NCBI GenBank assembly: GCA_011009095.1 | Contig: VTPC01008693.1 | Location: 62,001 to 126,000, forward strand | DNA: 64,000 nucleotides | Origin: Ignelater luminosus | Taxonomy: Eukaryota > Arthropoda > Insecta > Coleoptera > Elateridae | Reading direction: 5' to 3' | Shown: piece after piece, positions 1 to 12,452 of the stretch | Layout of the letters: each line of letters opens with the position of its first letter | Numbering within the stretch: position 1 is the first letter of the stretch | Notes under the pieces: model-generated | Database searches by the model: none | Seen by the model: only the letters and a program-made list of their open reading frames with translations | Told to the model about the DNA's origin: nothing | Made by a program: the position numbers and the translations under genes

Positions 1-388
1 TTATTACTTTTCGATTAAGCATTTCTTGTTTTCTTCTGCTACATTCCCACCACTTTATTTGACCTTTGGGTTTTTTAAAATATAAATAAATAAATTTGCT
101 TTTCCAATTATTAAAAACCCTACTGTAACATTTTTCAGCTAGTGATGATGTGGTTTTTTGTACGAAATATTAGTACATTTAGATAAATAAAATATTCTTA
201 TATGAAGAATATACAAAGCGTTATTGAAATGTTAAATTGTTTTCAAGTCGAATTCAGATACAAACTTGAGGTGTATTCCAAATTGCATAAAAATGAGTCT
301 TTTGAATGCAGTGTTGTTTCATGCAGGCAGCACTTCTAAAATTCCAAAAAAGTAAGCCTTTAGAGAATACGAAAGACGTAACGCGCTA
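1..388. other. AT-rich DNA, nothing recognised
   Basis: No open frame with a recognisable motif, no terminal repeat and no RNA signature was seen here. The stretch leads directly into the left arm of the palindrome at 389. Confidence 0.5.
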
Positions 389-552
389 GCATCGAAAAAT
401 GTTAGACCCGTGTATAAGGGTTTTTCAATATATGCCCCAGTAAGGCCAGAATAAAATTTACAACATAAGTAAGCGTGTTATGAATTTTATTCTGGCCTTC
501 CTGGGGCATATATTGAAAAACCCTTATACACGGGTCTAACATTTTTCGATGC
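389..552. repeat. Near-perfect 70-bp inverted repeat (palindrome) with 24-nt spacer
   Basis: The arm at 389-458 is matched by the reverse complement of 483-552 at 69 of 70 positions; the only mismatch is the base after the GCCCCAG run (T on the left, G expected). The spacer at 459-482 is unrelated. Transcribed from either strand it would form one long hairpin. The right arm runs on into sequence that reads like the interior of a dispersed repeat (553-640), so this may be the end of a foldback element. It could also be a recent inverted duplication or an assembly foldback. No open frame covers it. Confidence 0.93.
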
Positions 553-2299
553 AGAAACACCCATAAAAGTTTTATTCAAATCGGTTAAGACAGCTGGGAG
601 CAGCGCCAGCTTCGTGAAAACCAATCTTAATCATTTTCCGACCTATAATATTTTTTTGCGAAGCCCGAAGGGCCCGTTTAGGCAAACGGCAAAAAATGTG
701 TCAACTTATTTTAGATGTAGAATCGTCAGTAAAAATTTTATCGAGATCGACGACGGACTCACTGTGCCATTCCTTTGTTAACTAGTTCAGTAATCGATAA
801 CAGAATTTACTAGAAACATTGAACCTTACTACATAAAGGATGTAATTACTTGCTCTACTAATAACTTTAGAGCAAAAGGTTTTTGTAGAAAGAAGAATAC
901 CGCACCTGCATAATAATACAGACTATAGGAACAGTTATGCAAATAACAGCGTACATACTAGATTTAGATTCAGATATTACTATTGTTTTTAAAGACTTAG
1001 GTATAAAAGTAATTAATTTTTTGTATTAACACTTCCATGTTTTGTTTCAGGTGAGATACATGGTTGACATAATCATATCTGCTTCAATTGCAATGTTTAA
1101 TGCACGATGACATGAGTTTTGGAAAATGGAGTTGTAAGTAATTTGATAGCAGTAGCTTTTTCAGTTTAGATATAATTTCTAACTTCCATTTGCCATTATC
1201 ATTTGGCTTCACTTAATTCATTTTAAAGAGAGAAAAAAATAAAAATTTTAAAAAGTAAACCTTAACAACATTCCAGTTTCTGCTGTTAGGGATCTCTATC
1301 GAGGGAATTTTTTTTAAAGCATTGCTATACCAACTTTGATGTACAGAGATGATAGAGAAAAATTAGTTAATCTTGATAGTTGCAACAAATGTTTCCTGCA
1401 TATAAATATATACCTTCAAAAGTTGTACATCGATAGTTTAGTTACGAGGTAGGCAATGTCATAAACAATAACCATAAGCTTGTAAATCAAAAAGCTAAAA
1501 GTATCCCATCTAAAGAAACAAATCCTTAGTAAGCATCCAGTAAATTTAAGCAATTCGCACGGTTGGTGACTGAAGATACAGGGAAAATGCTAATAGATTG
1601 TTCATTCTAAAACAGAATTTAAATTATTCCAGTAGATAACTGTGTCAGAGTTAAAGAATCTTCCTGTTTGAAACTAGTGGTCTTGTAACTTAATTGATAT
1701 GTGCAAGATAATGCAACAAAACTCTAATCATTGTTTCTTTTCGATTTTGTCAAACTAAAAGAAAGCAACAGTTTACAAAGTCTTATAGAACAGTTTATGG
1801 AACTGGATAGTAAATACCACAACTGGCCAGTCATGCGGCAAGCAAACTGTACGCTGATCCGGAGTAATTTTAAGTTTTGATTAATATAAAATCAATTTAA
1901 GATAGGCCATAGATACTATTGTTACACTGAACATATATGTACCAAAAGCCTCGATGATTCAGATGGCTCTACGATTATGTTTTCCTTACAAGAAATGTTT
2001 AGGATACTAGCAACTTTAAGAATCTGCGTCTTTTGTAAGTGCGCAATACCAAAAAATTGTGGTAATTCCAAACCGTAGATAATTACATAAGCAACAACTC
2101 TATAACTTGTTTAATGTTTTTACACGGAAAGTGTAATAAACAAAACCTTTACGATATTATGTTTTGATATATTTGCAGAAGTTTTAGTTTCAAAATTCGA
2201 CAAATTTAGGTGTAACTGAAGACTAGTATTAGTAATGCCGAATATCATACTCAAAGTTATGATGACTTAGATGCCTGCCTTGTCTTGCAAACTGAGTCT
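553..2299. other. AT-rich DNA without recognised genes
   Basis: A more GC-rich patch at about 595-770 follows the palindrome and may belong to the same repeat. From 780 on I see only short random frames, with no protein motif, terminal repeat or RNA gene. Confidence 0.45.
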
Positions 2300-3491
2300 A
2301 TTGCGCTATCTTCTTCTTTTTCATCTTCATCGCTTCCAGTTTTAGACACTTTACCCTGTTACGGTACCCATCTTTTAAGTGGTCTTCCTATGTCTCTTTT
2401 TTCCTTCTATCTGTAATTTAGCTCTTTTAATGGGAGTCGGTTTTCGTTTATTATATCCAGATGTTCTTTCCATTTTCTTTTGGTTTAGGTTGCACCTCTG
2501 TAGTTGGTTTCGTGCATCCTCTCACTCTTCTAAGAAATTTCATTTCTTGTGTTTGTATTCGCGTTTCCTGTTGTTTACTTGTTGTCCAAGATTCACTTCC
2601 ATACGTGAGGGTTGGTACTGATATTGTTTTGTACAACTTTAGCTGCGTTTCCTTCGTTGTTTTATTTTTGAGGTGTCAGCTTATTGTTCCGCATATGTGA
2701 TTGAACTTATTTAGTTTTTGTTCTATATCTGCATTATTATTTTTATGGGTTAGTTCGCAGCCTAGATATTAAAATAATTTACTTGTTCTATCGTCTTTTC
2801 ATTAACAACTATTTTTGTTCTTATTGGGTATTTTCTTATGAAGGCCATTGTTTTGGTTTTCTCTGCTGAAATTTTCATTTCATATTCTTTGCTAATCTTT
2901 TGCAATTGATACACACCTTTTTGTAGTTGATGTTCCGTTGCGGTCAGTATTATGTCGTCTGCGTAAAGGAGAGAGTTAAAGATTGTCTCTTTATCCAGGG
3001 GTATCCCTTTGTCATTTGTTTGTTTCCATTTTTCCATTATGTCGCCAATATAAATGTTACAAAAGGTCGGAGAGATACTGCAGCCCTATTTTACTCATTT
3101 ATTTGTTTTTATCTCTTCTGTTATGTTACCATTTATTTCTAATTTTATTTTGGTGTCTGTGTATAGGCTTTCAACTGCATTAATAAGATGTTTTTGGTAC
3201 CCTCTTTTTCTCCATAATGTTCCATAGGTATTTCCTATTTGGATTGTCGAAGGCTTTTTAGAAATCTATGGAGCATATGTGTGTTTCTCGATTAAATCCT
3301 CTTTGTTTTTTGATTATCTGTTGTATCGTGATTATATCATCTATCGTCCATCTGTTCTTTCTAAAACCTATTTGTTCCTCTGATATTATACTTTTCATTA
3401 CTGTTTTAATTCTGTTGTTTAGTATTTTTGCATAGATCTTATAGGGTGTTTTAAGTATACTTATTCCCCTGTAAATCCTGCAGTCGTCTCT
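2300..3491 (-). pseudogene. LINE reverse transcriptase, decayed (palm to C-terminus)
   Basis: This encodes the polymerase that copies LINE RNA into DNA at a nicked target. From the 5' side of the minus strand one sees DDCRIYRGISILKT and KILNNRIK (fingers), EEQIGFRKNRWTIDDI, CSIDF followed by KAFDN (catalytic block A, broken by a stop near 3258), GCSISPTFCNIYI, and LLYADDIILTATEH at about 2970 with the catalytic YADD. The C-terminal part contains LTYGSESWT and EMKFLRRVRGC (about 2500-2600) and a GRPLKRW-type tail near 2370. At least two stops and frameshifts prevent one product. The catalytic YADD block is preserved within a 91-codon open frame (2762-3037). It is inactive as it stands. Confidence 0.85.
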
Positions 3492-4090
3492 ATATAATGG
3501 TAAATTATATTTTATAAAGAGTAGTTTTGCTGCTTTTGTACCCAGCAATCTGTTTTGGTGCTCTTCATATATTAGACCAGCTCCGCTAAATAATTGCTCA
3601 CTGGCTACGCTACTGGGTGAAGCTGACAAATATCGGCGTACTATTGGAAAAAGATAATTGTATTTCTCTGCCTTTGAATGCCACCATATAAGGGGATCCT
3701 CATGTAAAGTTAATCGCTTTTCTTTTTTACTCTTTACTCTTCTTATTCCCGAAGCTGTGAGTGTATCTCCAAAAGTATACTGTCAGTATCATCAGTTGCA
3801 GTCGGATCTTGCTGGTCTTTATCCGAATTTAACATGGATTCTAATGTTTGTAATACTATTGATAAATTTATCATTGATGATTGTGACGTAGTAGGCTGGA
3901 CTTCATTCTCAATTTGAGTTCGGCATTTTTTGGGGGAAGGTATACCTACATCATCTTGAGTGGAATTTGTTGTATCTCTGGATTCTGTGGTTTCGCTGAT
4001 CATCATCATATTTAGTAATTTAGACTCACCCTGCTCAATAGTGATGCTGCCAAAAAAATGATATTTATAACACGGATCTAAATACGTCAC
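3492..4090 (-). pseudogene. hAT transposase C-terminal region (ZBED-like), truncated and frameshifted
   Basis: Two minus-strand frames give the C-terminal part of a hAT transposase. The first (4090-3743) starts with TYLDPCYKYHFFG, which matches the 'LDPRYK.KFF' signature before the dimerisation region. The second gives DPLIWWHSKAEKY, FPIVRRYLSASPSSVASEQL, FSGAGLIYEEHQNRLL and KLLFIKYNLPLY (about 3705-3492), the classic hAT dimerisation block. The frame changes between the two near 3743-3760. The BED finger and the catalytic aspartate region are absent. The second frame stays open across the junction into the LINE reverse transcriptase (123 codons, 3629-3258). Confidence 0.85.
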
Positions 4091-4273
4091 AATTGTCTAT
4101 TTGTTGTCTTGGATCAGTTCTCCAAATCTTGCACTTGCGTTTAATTCATCGCGTAATGTTCCGTTTAAATTTCCGTTATAAAAGTTGCGGAAGCGAAAGC
4201 AAAAACGGATGTAAGAAAACGTGCGGAACTTCCGCAGTTGCGGAAGCAGAAACAGAGCTCTGTTGCATCACTA
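3492..4273 (-). mobile_element. hAT transposon fragment (ZBED-type) nested in the LINE
   Basis: The fragment begins on the minus strand at 4273 with a hAT-like terminus (TAGTGATGCAACAGAG), directly after the LINE codons for DWQTAKV. It continues through a subterminal stretch rich in TTCCGC/GCGGAA motifs (4200-4260) and then the last part of a transposase. Its other terminus is missing: the transposase runs straight into LINE sequence at about 3491. The insertion therefore entered the LINE and later lost its 3' end together with a few LINE codons. The 8-bp target duplication expected for hAT can only be guessed (GTAATATC at the 4274-4281 side), because the partner copy is deleted. Confidence 0.75.
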
Positions 4274-4565
4274 GATATTACTTTAGCTGTTTGCCAGTCT
4301 TTTGGAATTCGGTTATTCTTCCAGCACATGTTAAATAGGCGGAGTAGTCTAAGTTGGAGTATGCCAATGCTTCCGTCAATTCGATCTTCTCTAAATCGTC
4401 CAATCCTCTGCTGTTATTTGGTTCTATATTTATTTCTTCGACTTTTTTTTTGAACCATAGGTCCTTATAGTGTTTTATCCAGGCTTGGGGTCTATCTGTA
4501 AGGTATCTTTTTCATTTTTATTTAATGTTCTTATGATCTTGTATGCCATGACGATATTCTTTTAA

Positions 4566-5462
4566 TATTCGTATCTTAATAATACGGAAGACGGAACAGA
4601 AGGAAAGGCTTGTGTAAAGTTTTGAAATAGAGAAAATAGCTCTTTGCGTGATGAATTAGAACAATACGAGTCATTTCTTCTTATCGTTATTGAATAGCAC
4701 AGAATTGAATGAAAATAGACAATGTTCTAACACAGTAATGAGCAGGGTCAAGCTGTAGAATAGGTAAATTTCTATGTTGCTTTGCTTCCACTTCCAATAG
4801 GTTTTCATATTTGTTTTTGATTACAGCAAATTTATCAACCCTGAGCATCGATTTATTTTCCTCTAATTCTCGTTTAGTTCTAATCTCTACTGCTGAGATA
4901 CGTTTGCATTAATAACCTTTGAGTTATTGTTTGTTCGCGAAAGTTTTGCGGTGGTTTTCGTTTTGTTGTCAAGCAGATATAAAATGTACGCTGCACTAAC
5001 ATCATTCCAATTGTGCATCATGCTAGAGGCTAGCTAAGCTTATCTTTAGGTTAGCATAATGCATACAATTTGACGTTGCTCGAGTTTTCTATTTTTCGCA
5101 CCTTTAATTACAATTTAATTACAGTTTCTGATTTGCTCCTATTTGTGAAACGTTAAAATTATAAGCTGCTGGGGTGCTGTAAATAAATTGTTTGGAAATA
5201 CGTAGAAGCGCGGAAAATCTTACAGACTCTTTATGTACTTATATGTAATTTCTTATAATTTAACATGAATGAGATAGAGAACGAACTAGATCAGCAGACA
5301 GTCTCGATTTTATAACTGAAATTCTGGGATTACCTGAGAAATTAGGATTTCTGGTATTCTGTAGTAGTCTTAGTGTTTTAAAGGTTTTACCTACACTTTA
5401 AATAAATTTCTGGGCTGCATATTTTATGGAATCTTGCTGACGTTAACTCCGAAGAATTTATG
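4566..5462. other. AT-rich spacer, nothing recognised
   Basis: Between the LINE truncation point and the left TA of the first mauritiana mariner no conserved frame, terminal repeat or RNA gene was seen. Confidence 0.45.
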
Positions 5463-5464
5463 TA

Positions 5465-6737
5465 CCAGGTGTATACCTATGAAATGAGACTTTCAGCTAT
5501 TAGACCACAGATGTCGCTAGGAGTATTTTTAAACTGTCCCAAATATCTTATTTTTTTTCGTCTGTCATCTGTCAACAATATTCAATTCATTGTTTGTGAT
5601 GTTTCATACAACAACGCATTTTTTTCGCTCTTAAAAATGTCGAATTTCGTGCCTTCAAACTACGATTTGCGGACATCGTTGATTTTCTGTTATCAATTGA
5701 AGAAAAACGCTTCTCAAGCTCATCAAATGCTTATAGAAGCTTACGGTGGACATGCTCTAAGCAGAGCACAGTGCTTCAGGTGGTTTGAAAAATTCCGAAG
5801 TGGTGATTTTAGCGTGGAGAACGAGGAACGTGGCCGGCCACCGAAAAAGTTTGAGGACACCGAATTGCAAGCATTGTTGAATGAAGATGATGGTCAAACG
5901 CAAGAAATGATGGCAGAGCAGTTGGGAGTGACCCAAAAAACCATTTGCAAACGTTTGAAAGACATGGGCATGATTTTAAAGGTCGGAAGATGGGTGCCGC
6001 ATGAACTGACTGAAAGGCAGCAAGAGAACCGAAAAACCACTTGTGAAATGCTGCTCTCCCGGTTCAAAAGGAAGTCTTTTTTGCATCGAATCGTTACGGG
6101 TGTATATCTCCAATCCCAAGCGTAAACGATCGTATGGTCCGCCCGGCCACAAGCCAAAATCAACGGCCAAACCAAATCGCTTCGGCCGCAAGGCAATGCT
6201 GTGTGTTTTCTGGGATCAGCATGGTATGATTTGGTACGAGCTATTAAAACCAGGTGAAACAGTTGACGGTGCACGCTACCAACGACAATTGGCCGATTTG
6301 AACAGCGCTATACACCGAAAACGCCCAGAATATGCCGATCGGCGTCACAAAGTAATTTTTCTTGATGACAATGCACCACCACATCGAACAAGAGCGACCC
6401 GGGAATTGGTGGAGACGTACGATTGGGAACCGCTGGTGCATGCGGCTTACTCACCAGACTTGGCGCCTTCCGATTATCATTTGTTTGCATCGATGGGCCA
6501 CGCACTTTCCGAGCAGCGCTTCAATTCTCACGAAGAAGCCAAAAAATGGCTCGATGATTGGTTTGCGGCCAAAGACGGCCAATTTGTTTGGCGCGGCATT
6601 CACAAATTGCCTGAGAGATGGGTAAAATGTGTCGCTAGCGATTGCTATTATTTTGAAGATTAAATTTGTAACCATTTTTTGTTAATAAACGTTTAAAATT
6701 GAAAAAAAAAGTCTCATTTCATAGGTATACACCTATG
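5465..6737 (+). mobile_element. mariner transposon, mauritiana (Mos1-like) type, copy 1
   Basis: A 1273-bp element with terminal inverted repeats of about 28 bp: 5' CCAGGTGTATACCTATGAAA and the inverted counterpart ending CATAGGTGTATACC at 6737, continuing to AATGAGACTT in both. It is flanked by the TA duplication expected for Tc1/mariner (5463-5464 and 6738-6739). Size and protein match the mauritiana subfamily (Mos1 is about 1.29 kb). A second copy of the same family lies inverted at 18877-20148. Confidence 0.95.
5637..6663 (+). pseudogene. mariner transposase (mauritiana subfamily), 14-bp deletion
   Basis: The cut-and-paste transposase starts at ATG 5637 (MSNFVPSNYDLR). The open frame extending left to 5460 is terminal-repeat sequence, not protein. 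The helix-turn-helix DNA-binding half is intact, including WVPHELT and an N-terminal paired-like region. At HRIVTG (about 6101) a 14-bp deletion relative to copy 2, between two GGGTG repeats, removes the codons around the first catalytic aspartate (VTGDEKW) and shifts the frame. The rest is open in another frame (6124-6663): FLDDNAPPH and YSPDLAPSDYHLF supply the second and third aspartates with 34 residues between them (DD34D), followed by WRGIHKLPERW and the natural C-terminus YYFED. The copy cannot make active enzyme. Confidence 0.95.
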
Positions 6738-6739
6738 TA

Positions 6740-9700
6740 TTTCAACCTTGTATAATTTTATTTTATCAAACATAAGGAGCAAGAAATTTAGCTAGGAGAC
6801 CTAGTATAGAAAGTTTTGTGTTAACATCCCGACGAAGCTGACTTCGCGACAAATACAAAAGTCCTGTTTGATGTTCTTCTCTTAGCTTTTCTTAGCTAGT
6901 GTCCAAAAAAAAAACAATCTTTGAGAATAAGAAAAGCTGAATAATTGAAGGCAAGCAAGATGCAAGAGTTTATCTTGAAACTGTCAGATGGTAGATTAAG
7001 AAATCTTTATCGAGCAATAGCTCCACAGAACGGTCCATAATTGTCCGTGCTAAATACGAGTTTAGGCTGAGTCTATAAAAACACATAAAAATCTTGAGAA
7101 CTCCAAAAATACTTTGAGTCCTGGATGTTCTGAATTCAAGCTAAGAACGTTAACCTCTTAGCCTGGTGAGGGGAATCCTGCAGTAATTGCTGAGTTATAA
7201 AAGATTTTAATCAACTATGAGAGAGCAGAGTGTAAAAAGATCGGGACAACTACTACTACGATACATTTTGCATTTACTGATATCCTATAAAATGGGATTT
7301 TGCAGCTGTCAGAATTCTTTGTTACGTCTTTCGGTAGGAACACCCACATTACTATAGCAATATTAAAATTATCATAGTCTAAATTACAACACAACAACAC
7401 TCCCGATTTCCAAGGTGTCAATTTTACTTTTTCTTTTCTCGAACATTTAGCAAATGCTATTTGTACTTGGTACTTGGCGGTACTTGCCTGCCTTGTTCAT
7501 ACATCAATGCTTTTTGCATTTTGTTAGAAAAAAAAAGTCACCGTAACAAAAACAAAACATACATGGATAAAAAAAGTACAGGAATCACTCTTTAAGATTA
7601 GCCTCAAGTTTTAGGCTTCCACACTGCAAACGTCTCAAAACAGGTATTCTTCAACAAAAGTTTAGGGAAAGCGTTTTTGGACGAATTTGTTTTGTATTTT
7701 TGACTATAAAATTTATACCCAAAACTATACCATAGACTTCGGAAACACTTGCATGACCAAAATAGATCCAATATCAAATGGGGAGAATATCTGAGACAAA
7801 GTTGTAGTAAAAAGGTTGACGAGTAGGAGAAATGTAGAGGCAAAAATTACACAATTTGTAAAGCTACCTAAATCGAGAAGCCTTTAAGCAACTCCTGTGG
7901 ATTGTCTTAAGTGAATAAGGGAAAATCATTTGAAAACCACATTGAGGAAAATGACGACCAATGTACTGATAAAAATGCAGAAACTATTAACGAACTTTAA
8001 AATTTAGGCCTATTAAGAATCTTAATCCTGTGATTCGTAATACTATGTTCCGCTACACGCAGGTATTGCCATTTCATTAATAGAAAGCAAGCGAAAAAAA
8101 TCTTATAGGCTATTAATGAATGCCATTGTGTATATTTTGAGTGAACCGAGCTTTTATCGTGCGATGTGAACGACTTTATTCAAAAAAGACATTGTTCCAT
8201 AGTCCTTTATAATGCAATTTAACCAATTCATCTACAAGTCGTTACGTAATAAATCGATAGAGCGTAGGTTGAATTGCTACATATACAGATAACTATGATA
8301 ATAAACTGTTTATTTGTACATTCTATAGAGTTCAATTGAATGGTGTATTGAAAATACACCTTGTACGCTAACACAAACTCTATTTATAGGTAGGTTGCGG
8401 AAAAACACTTTTTTAAATAGTCATACAAAATATTTGTATATTTTTATTCCTTTGGCATGTCCTACGCATTTTGAATGACATCTGTTTTGAAATATTTTGA
8501 AAGTTGTGCCAAATTAACAACATACAATTTAATAGTTTGCGAACGTATACTATATCATCCGTACGTCCATTAAATTAAGCACTGTGTGAAACAAAATTAG
8601 TACAGCAATCTGTTTCTTACGAGAGAAAAGAAAAAAACAGAGTATAAGAAGAATAAAGTCGTACAGAAATAAAGATATTAATTAGTTGTATACGTGTAAT
8701 ATTTTTGGAACTTCAAACAGTCTTTAGTTTGGTGTATTTTAAAACGTAGTGTACCACGATGCAAAGAACTTCCTCAATATCTAAAACTGACAATTTTTAT
8801 TTTCACGTACAATAAATAATTCTTATTTTTGTTTTGTAATAAGGGATGGTTAAAATTAAAGTTGCATACAAAAGCAAAACAAAATAATTTAAAATATTAG
8901 ACGCTTATAACCTTATTAGAAAGAAGAAAATAGAAGCAAAATTCTTATTTAATATAATACGTCTCAATTTTATTAAACTATTACTAATTATTGCCTTGGC
9001 CGCGTATAGTGAAACTAACTGATCAAAGCATTATTCAGATCTTAGGTACTTTATAATATGAGGAGTTTCTTCTTCAGTAGAGCATAAGCAGCAGCTTGTT
9101 TATACTTCTGTATTAGTCAATAACTCTGCTCATAACGTAATAGTCTAAGTAATAGAGTTACAAGCTTCGTGGAGATTCAAGAACCGTTGCAATCACTACA
9201 TACTACATGTTTTTTTGTCTTTCCCGGCGCTCTGGCTAATAAAATACAAAAAGAACCGTGGACATACCAGAATACAGCATGTTGAGATTCTTTTAATGCA
9301 AGCATTTTCATTTTTGGACTTAATTCTTTGATTCATTTTCTGAACTTTAAATAAATAAATGAATTTCACATTCTTCAGTTCATTTTAACTTTTTGACAGT
9401 CAGAATAGTTTGTATTTCTATAAAATCTTTTAAACCGTGGATAGAGTTTGTCGTTTTTGTCAAGAAATGCTCGTGCCGTGGCTCCCGCAATATATTGTGC
9501 CACATAATTCCAACAAAACATGTGTGATTCTAGAGGAACAAAGTTTAAACTCTATTTCTGCCAATTCTGCCATGAATTTATATTAAGCAAAATATGGAAT
9601 GGCCTTAAGGTTGAAGCTGCATGATTTTCAAGAATGCAAGTTAGGTTACTGTTTTGTTTGTGTTGTACTACAATATTGTGTATCTAAAGATGTTCAGGAA

Positions 9701-9999
9701 GGTATAGTCATCACACTGATGCGCAAAACACGATTTTCCTGAAAAGGCTATAGAATGACATTAGTCTTTCTAAAAACGTCTTTCTGGGCACATACTTGTG
9801 CTGCAGTGTAGTAAGGAAAATTCATAGTAGCAATAATGTTGTAACTGAAGCCGAAAGTGCAAAAACTACGATCGCGTAAACGTACAGACTAGAGTTAGTA
9901 CATGAAGATGTTGGTCAGTCTGTATACAAGAACAATTCAGCAGAGGCTACAAAGATTCTATTAATATTAATATGTTTAACTAACACTTTTATCACATTC
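6740..9999. other. Long AT-rich stretch without recognised genes
   Basis: Frames here are short and lack any motif I know. No terminal inverted repeats, tRNA-like boxes or tandem arrays stood out. It may be old intergenic or intronic DNA. Confidence 0.4.
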
Positions 10000-10330
10000 T
10001 ATGTAATCTCCCACTCCTAGGGTACGATGAACTCTCTCCACTGTTCCAAATAGGTGGAGAAAACCGCTCTTTGAAATTCTTTTCAAAATCGCCTCTAAAG
10101 GCTTTATGGCGTTAGCTTCAGATTGAAAACACCCCACCGTCCGGATACACATAAAAGACGCGAAGGCAATATCAAGACTATAGTGGAAGGTGCTCAGATT
10201 TAATGTCTTTCTTAAGCAAAAACTTTGCTGGCTTTTCCATGGGATGTCAACTAACGCAGAAACTACACAAAAAAAATATTAGTAAGTTGCTAAATGATGA
10301 AACGTGAATCTATATAAAAAACAACAGCGC
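10000..10330 (-). pseudogene. Trace of a strongly decayed mariner-like transposase C-terminus
   Basis: Translating the minus strand across several frame changes gives, in order, a YSLDIA-like block (compare YSPDLA around the third catalytic residue), a region resembling the usual ...RFQS.. segment, AIKAFR.DFEKNFKER-like text, and GDYIE near 10010, which resembles the 'GDY(F/I)E' end of many mariners. No single frame spans it and no terminal repeats were found. It could be chance similarity; a profile search with the whole 330 bp would decide. Confidence 0.3.
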
Positions 10331-12452
10331 CAGTGTTGATCGTTGGTTTTGGCAAGCGTAATTACAGGAGCGCTAGAACATCTTTTCAGTTTACGACTTT
10401 CATGACCATCATTAACCTCACGATGCACATGACATACAGTAGTCTCCATGCACTGCTGTTATCATTTCAAAAGTTTTGCTGTTTTTATAAACAAACATCT
10501 AATTTATTGACCTGTTGCTCTTCTTCTAACGCAGAAATTGTAAGCTATAGGAGCAGGAAAACTTTAGCGCCACACCAGAACCAAAAAACTGAATCCTGTA
10601 CGAATTATATTTTGCAAAATCATGTGCTTTATTGAAGCGCTCTTGTTTGTATAAAATTTAAGCAGTAAATTGTTTCATCTTCTTTCTGTTGATGTTATAC
10701 TTAACAATTTGCTTACCGAGCGTGACTCTTTCGAATTCAGAACCTCGTTTGTATCAATTTTGAAATCCTCATCTCCGTAGCAGATTGATTCATGAAAACT
10801 ATGTCTATTGGTTGCATTGTCGTATTCTTTATAATTTCCACAGCTTTAACCTCGAAAGAACAGTAGGTCAGTAAATGTAGATCTACGAGAAGACAAACAA
10901 TATGCTTGTGTAGCTACTGACAAAAATACCAATTTTTTTTAGAAATAAGCTACAACAAAATGAAATAATTTTAAAGTAAGCAAGTTAGAAGATAGGTAAA
11001 CATATAGAAAATGTAGCCAGTAGCCAGTTAAAGTTTAAAGCCACCTGACTAGTAACTTTAGTGATCTAGTGCCACGTCACTTGTTGATTCTAGCAACACT
11101 CCAGTGTCGTTGTGTCTCTAACCTGAATAGCCACAGATGTGCACGCGTCATTCTGGCAGACGATGGATTGGTTATAATTGCTTGTTCATTACTCATTAAA
11201 GATGACATTTGTAAAGAAATAGAAAAAACGAAAACCTAAAAAACATAATTGAGGTACGTACAGTGAAGTAGTAAATCTACAAAGTCTGAGGAAGATGATG
11301 CATGTATGAATTGAAGTATAGTCTCAAATACCTCTTAGTGTTTAAATGCGTCTATCACTACACGTGATAAAGAAAATTCTGACATAGTAGAGTTTGTAGA
11401 CACATTGAAATAAAGTTGTGCTCATTATCGAGTCGACTTAAATGCTACCTGAAATTTGCAAAACAAAAGGGGCAAAATAAAAACTGCTAAAATAGTGAAA
11501 AAACGTTTTAAAAATATTTAAACGGTGAAGATACTTAATAATCCACAAACACGTGTAATGATTCCATTCAATAAACAAGAGATAGAGCAGCTTCTATATA
11601 GGCAAGTAACATGGGCCGTGACGAAAATGCTTCTTGGATTAAAATACAAATGAAAACACTGAAATGGCTGTCTTAGAAGTTAATATGGAAATATCGATAA
11701 ACACTTTAAAAACTAGAAGGCTACCAAAGTGATTGTATGCATAACTACTGGTACAAGAAACTAATAATGTTTACTTATCCGTACCTATTAACACCCATAG
11801 ACGATTGGTTACAAATCCAAAACTGTTATACACCGATTAAAAAGTAGTTGACAAATGATCTATTGAAACTATTGCAGACAATATTTAACAAACCGGAACA
11901 CTAGAAACCTTACAAACCAGATACATACCTAGATTGAGGTAATAAAGATTCAAGAATCCTTAGAATTGAAATAACAAGGTACTCCATGCATCATAAAAAT
12001 TTCAATGTTGAAAGATTCACATCATTAAGTGAAGGTGGTTTTGGAATAACCAACTTAAAGTACCCACCTTTTAATCTGCATAATTTATTGCGACGAAAAA
12101 ACCGTTTAAAACACTCAGGAAGAAATAAAATTTTGAAAAAGAGGAACCTTGCACAAACGACATGCGTATAATCTGGAAAATCAAGATAGTGATAAAGAAG
12201 CATTCAGCGGCTGCCTTAGAGTAAAGAACTCTTCCCCAAAGCCAGAGGATACATGACAGCTACACAACACCAGGTAATCTCTAACAAAACTGATGAAAAG
12301 CACATTTCAAATAATTCATCAATAACTAATGATTTATGCAGAAAATATTCAATATATAATTGGAGGCTGTCGAACACTGGCCCAAAATTTCTTCACTATA
12401 AAAGAACGTACTATTCATAGTAACATGCCTGATATTATTTTACAGGACAAAT
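10331..12452. other. AT-rich DNA without recognised genes
   Basis: It contains a 100-codon frame at 10333-10635 with no motif or family resemblance, which I regard as chance. Nothing else is visible before the long-TIR element at 12453. Confidence 0.4.

Larger units (their letters stand above)
2300..4565 (-). mobile_element. Non-LTR retrotransposon (LINE), 5'-truncated and interrupted by a hAT fragment
   Basis: Read on the minus strand from 4565 down to 2300, this is one LINE ORF2 from the region just before the reverse transcriptase to its 3' end. Segment 4565-4274 carries the pre-RT region (WIKHYKDLWF, then MCWKNNRIPKDW). The RT resumes at 3491 with RDDCRIYRGI and YKIYAKILNNRIK. The sequence in between is a hAT fragment. 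No endonuclease domain is visible upstream of 4565, so the copy is 5'-truncated, as is usual for LINEs. The clade was not resolved. The overall order of motifs is clear despite stops and frameshifts. Confidence 0.85.

Noticed and set aside
389-552. CRISPR-like or rho-independent-terminator reading of the palindrome
   Set aside because: A single long inverted repeat in eukaryotic DNA has neither repeat-spacer periodicity nor a bacterial context.
5460-5636. 59 extra codons before the mariner copy 1 start
   Set aside because: They translate the terminal inverted repeat and 5' untranslated part; the family start is the ATG at 5637.
10333-10635. 100-codon frame
   Set aside because: No domain, no context and no codon pattern that separates it from chance.
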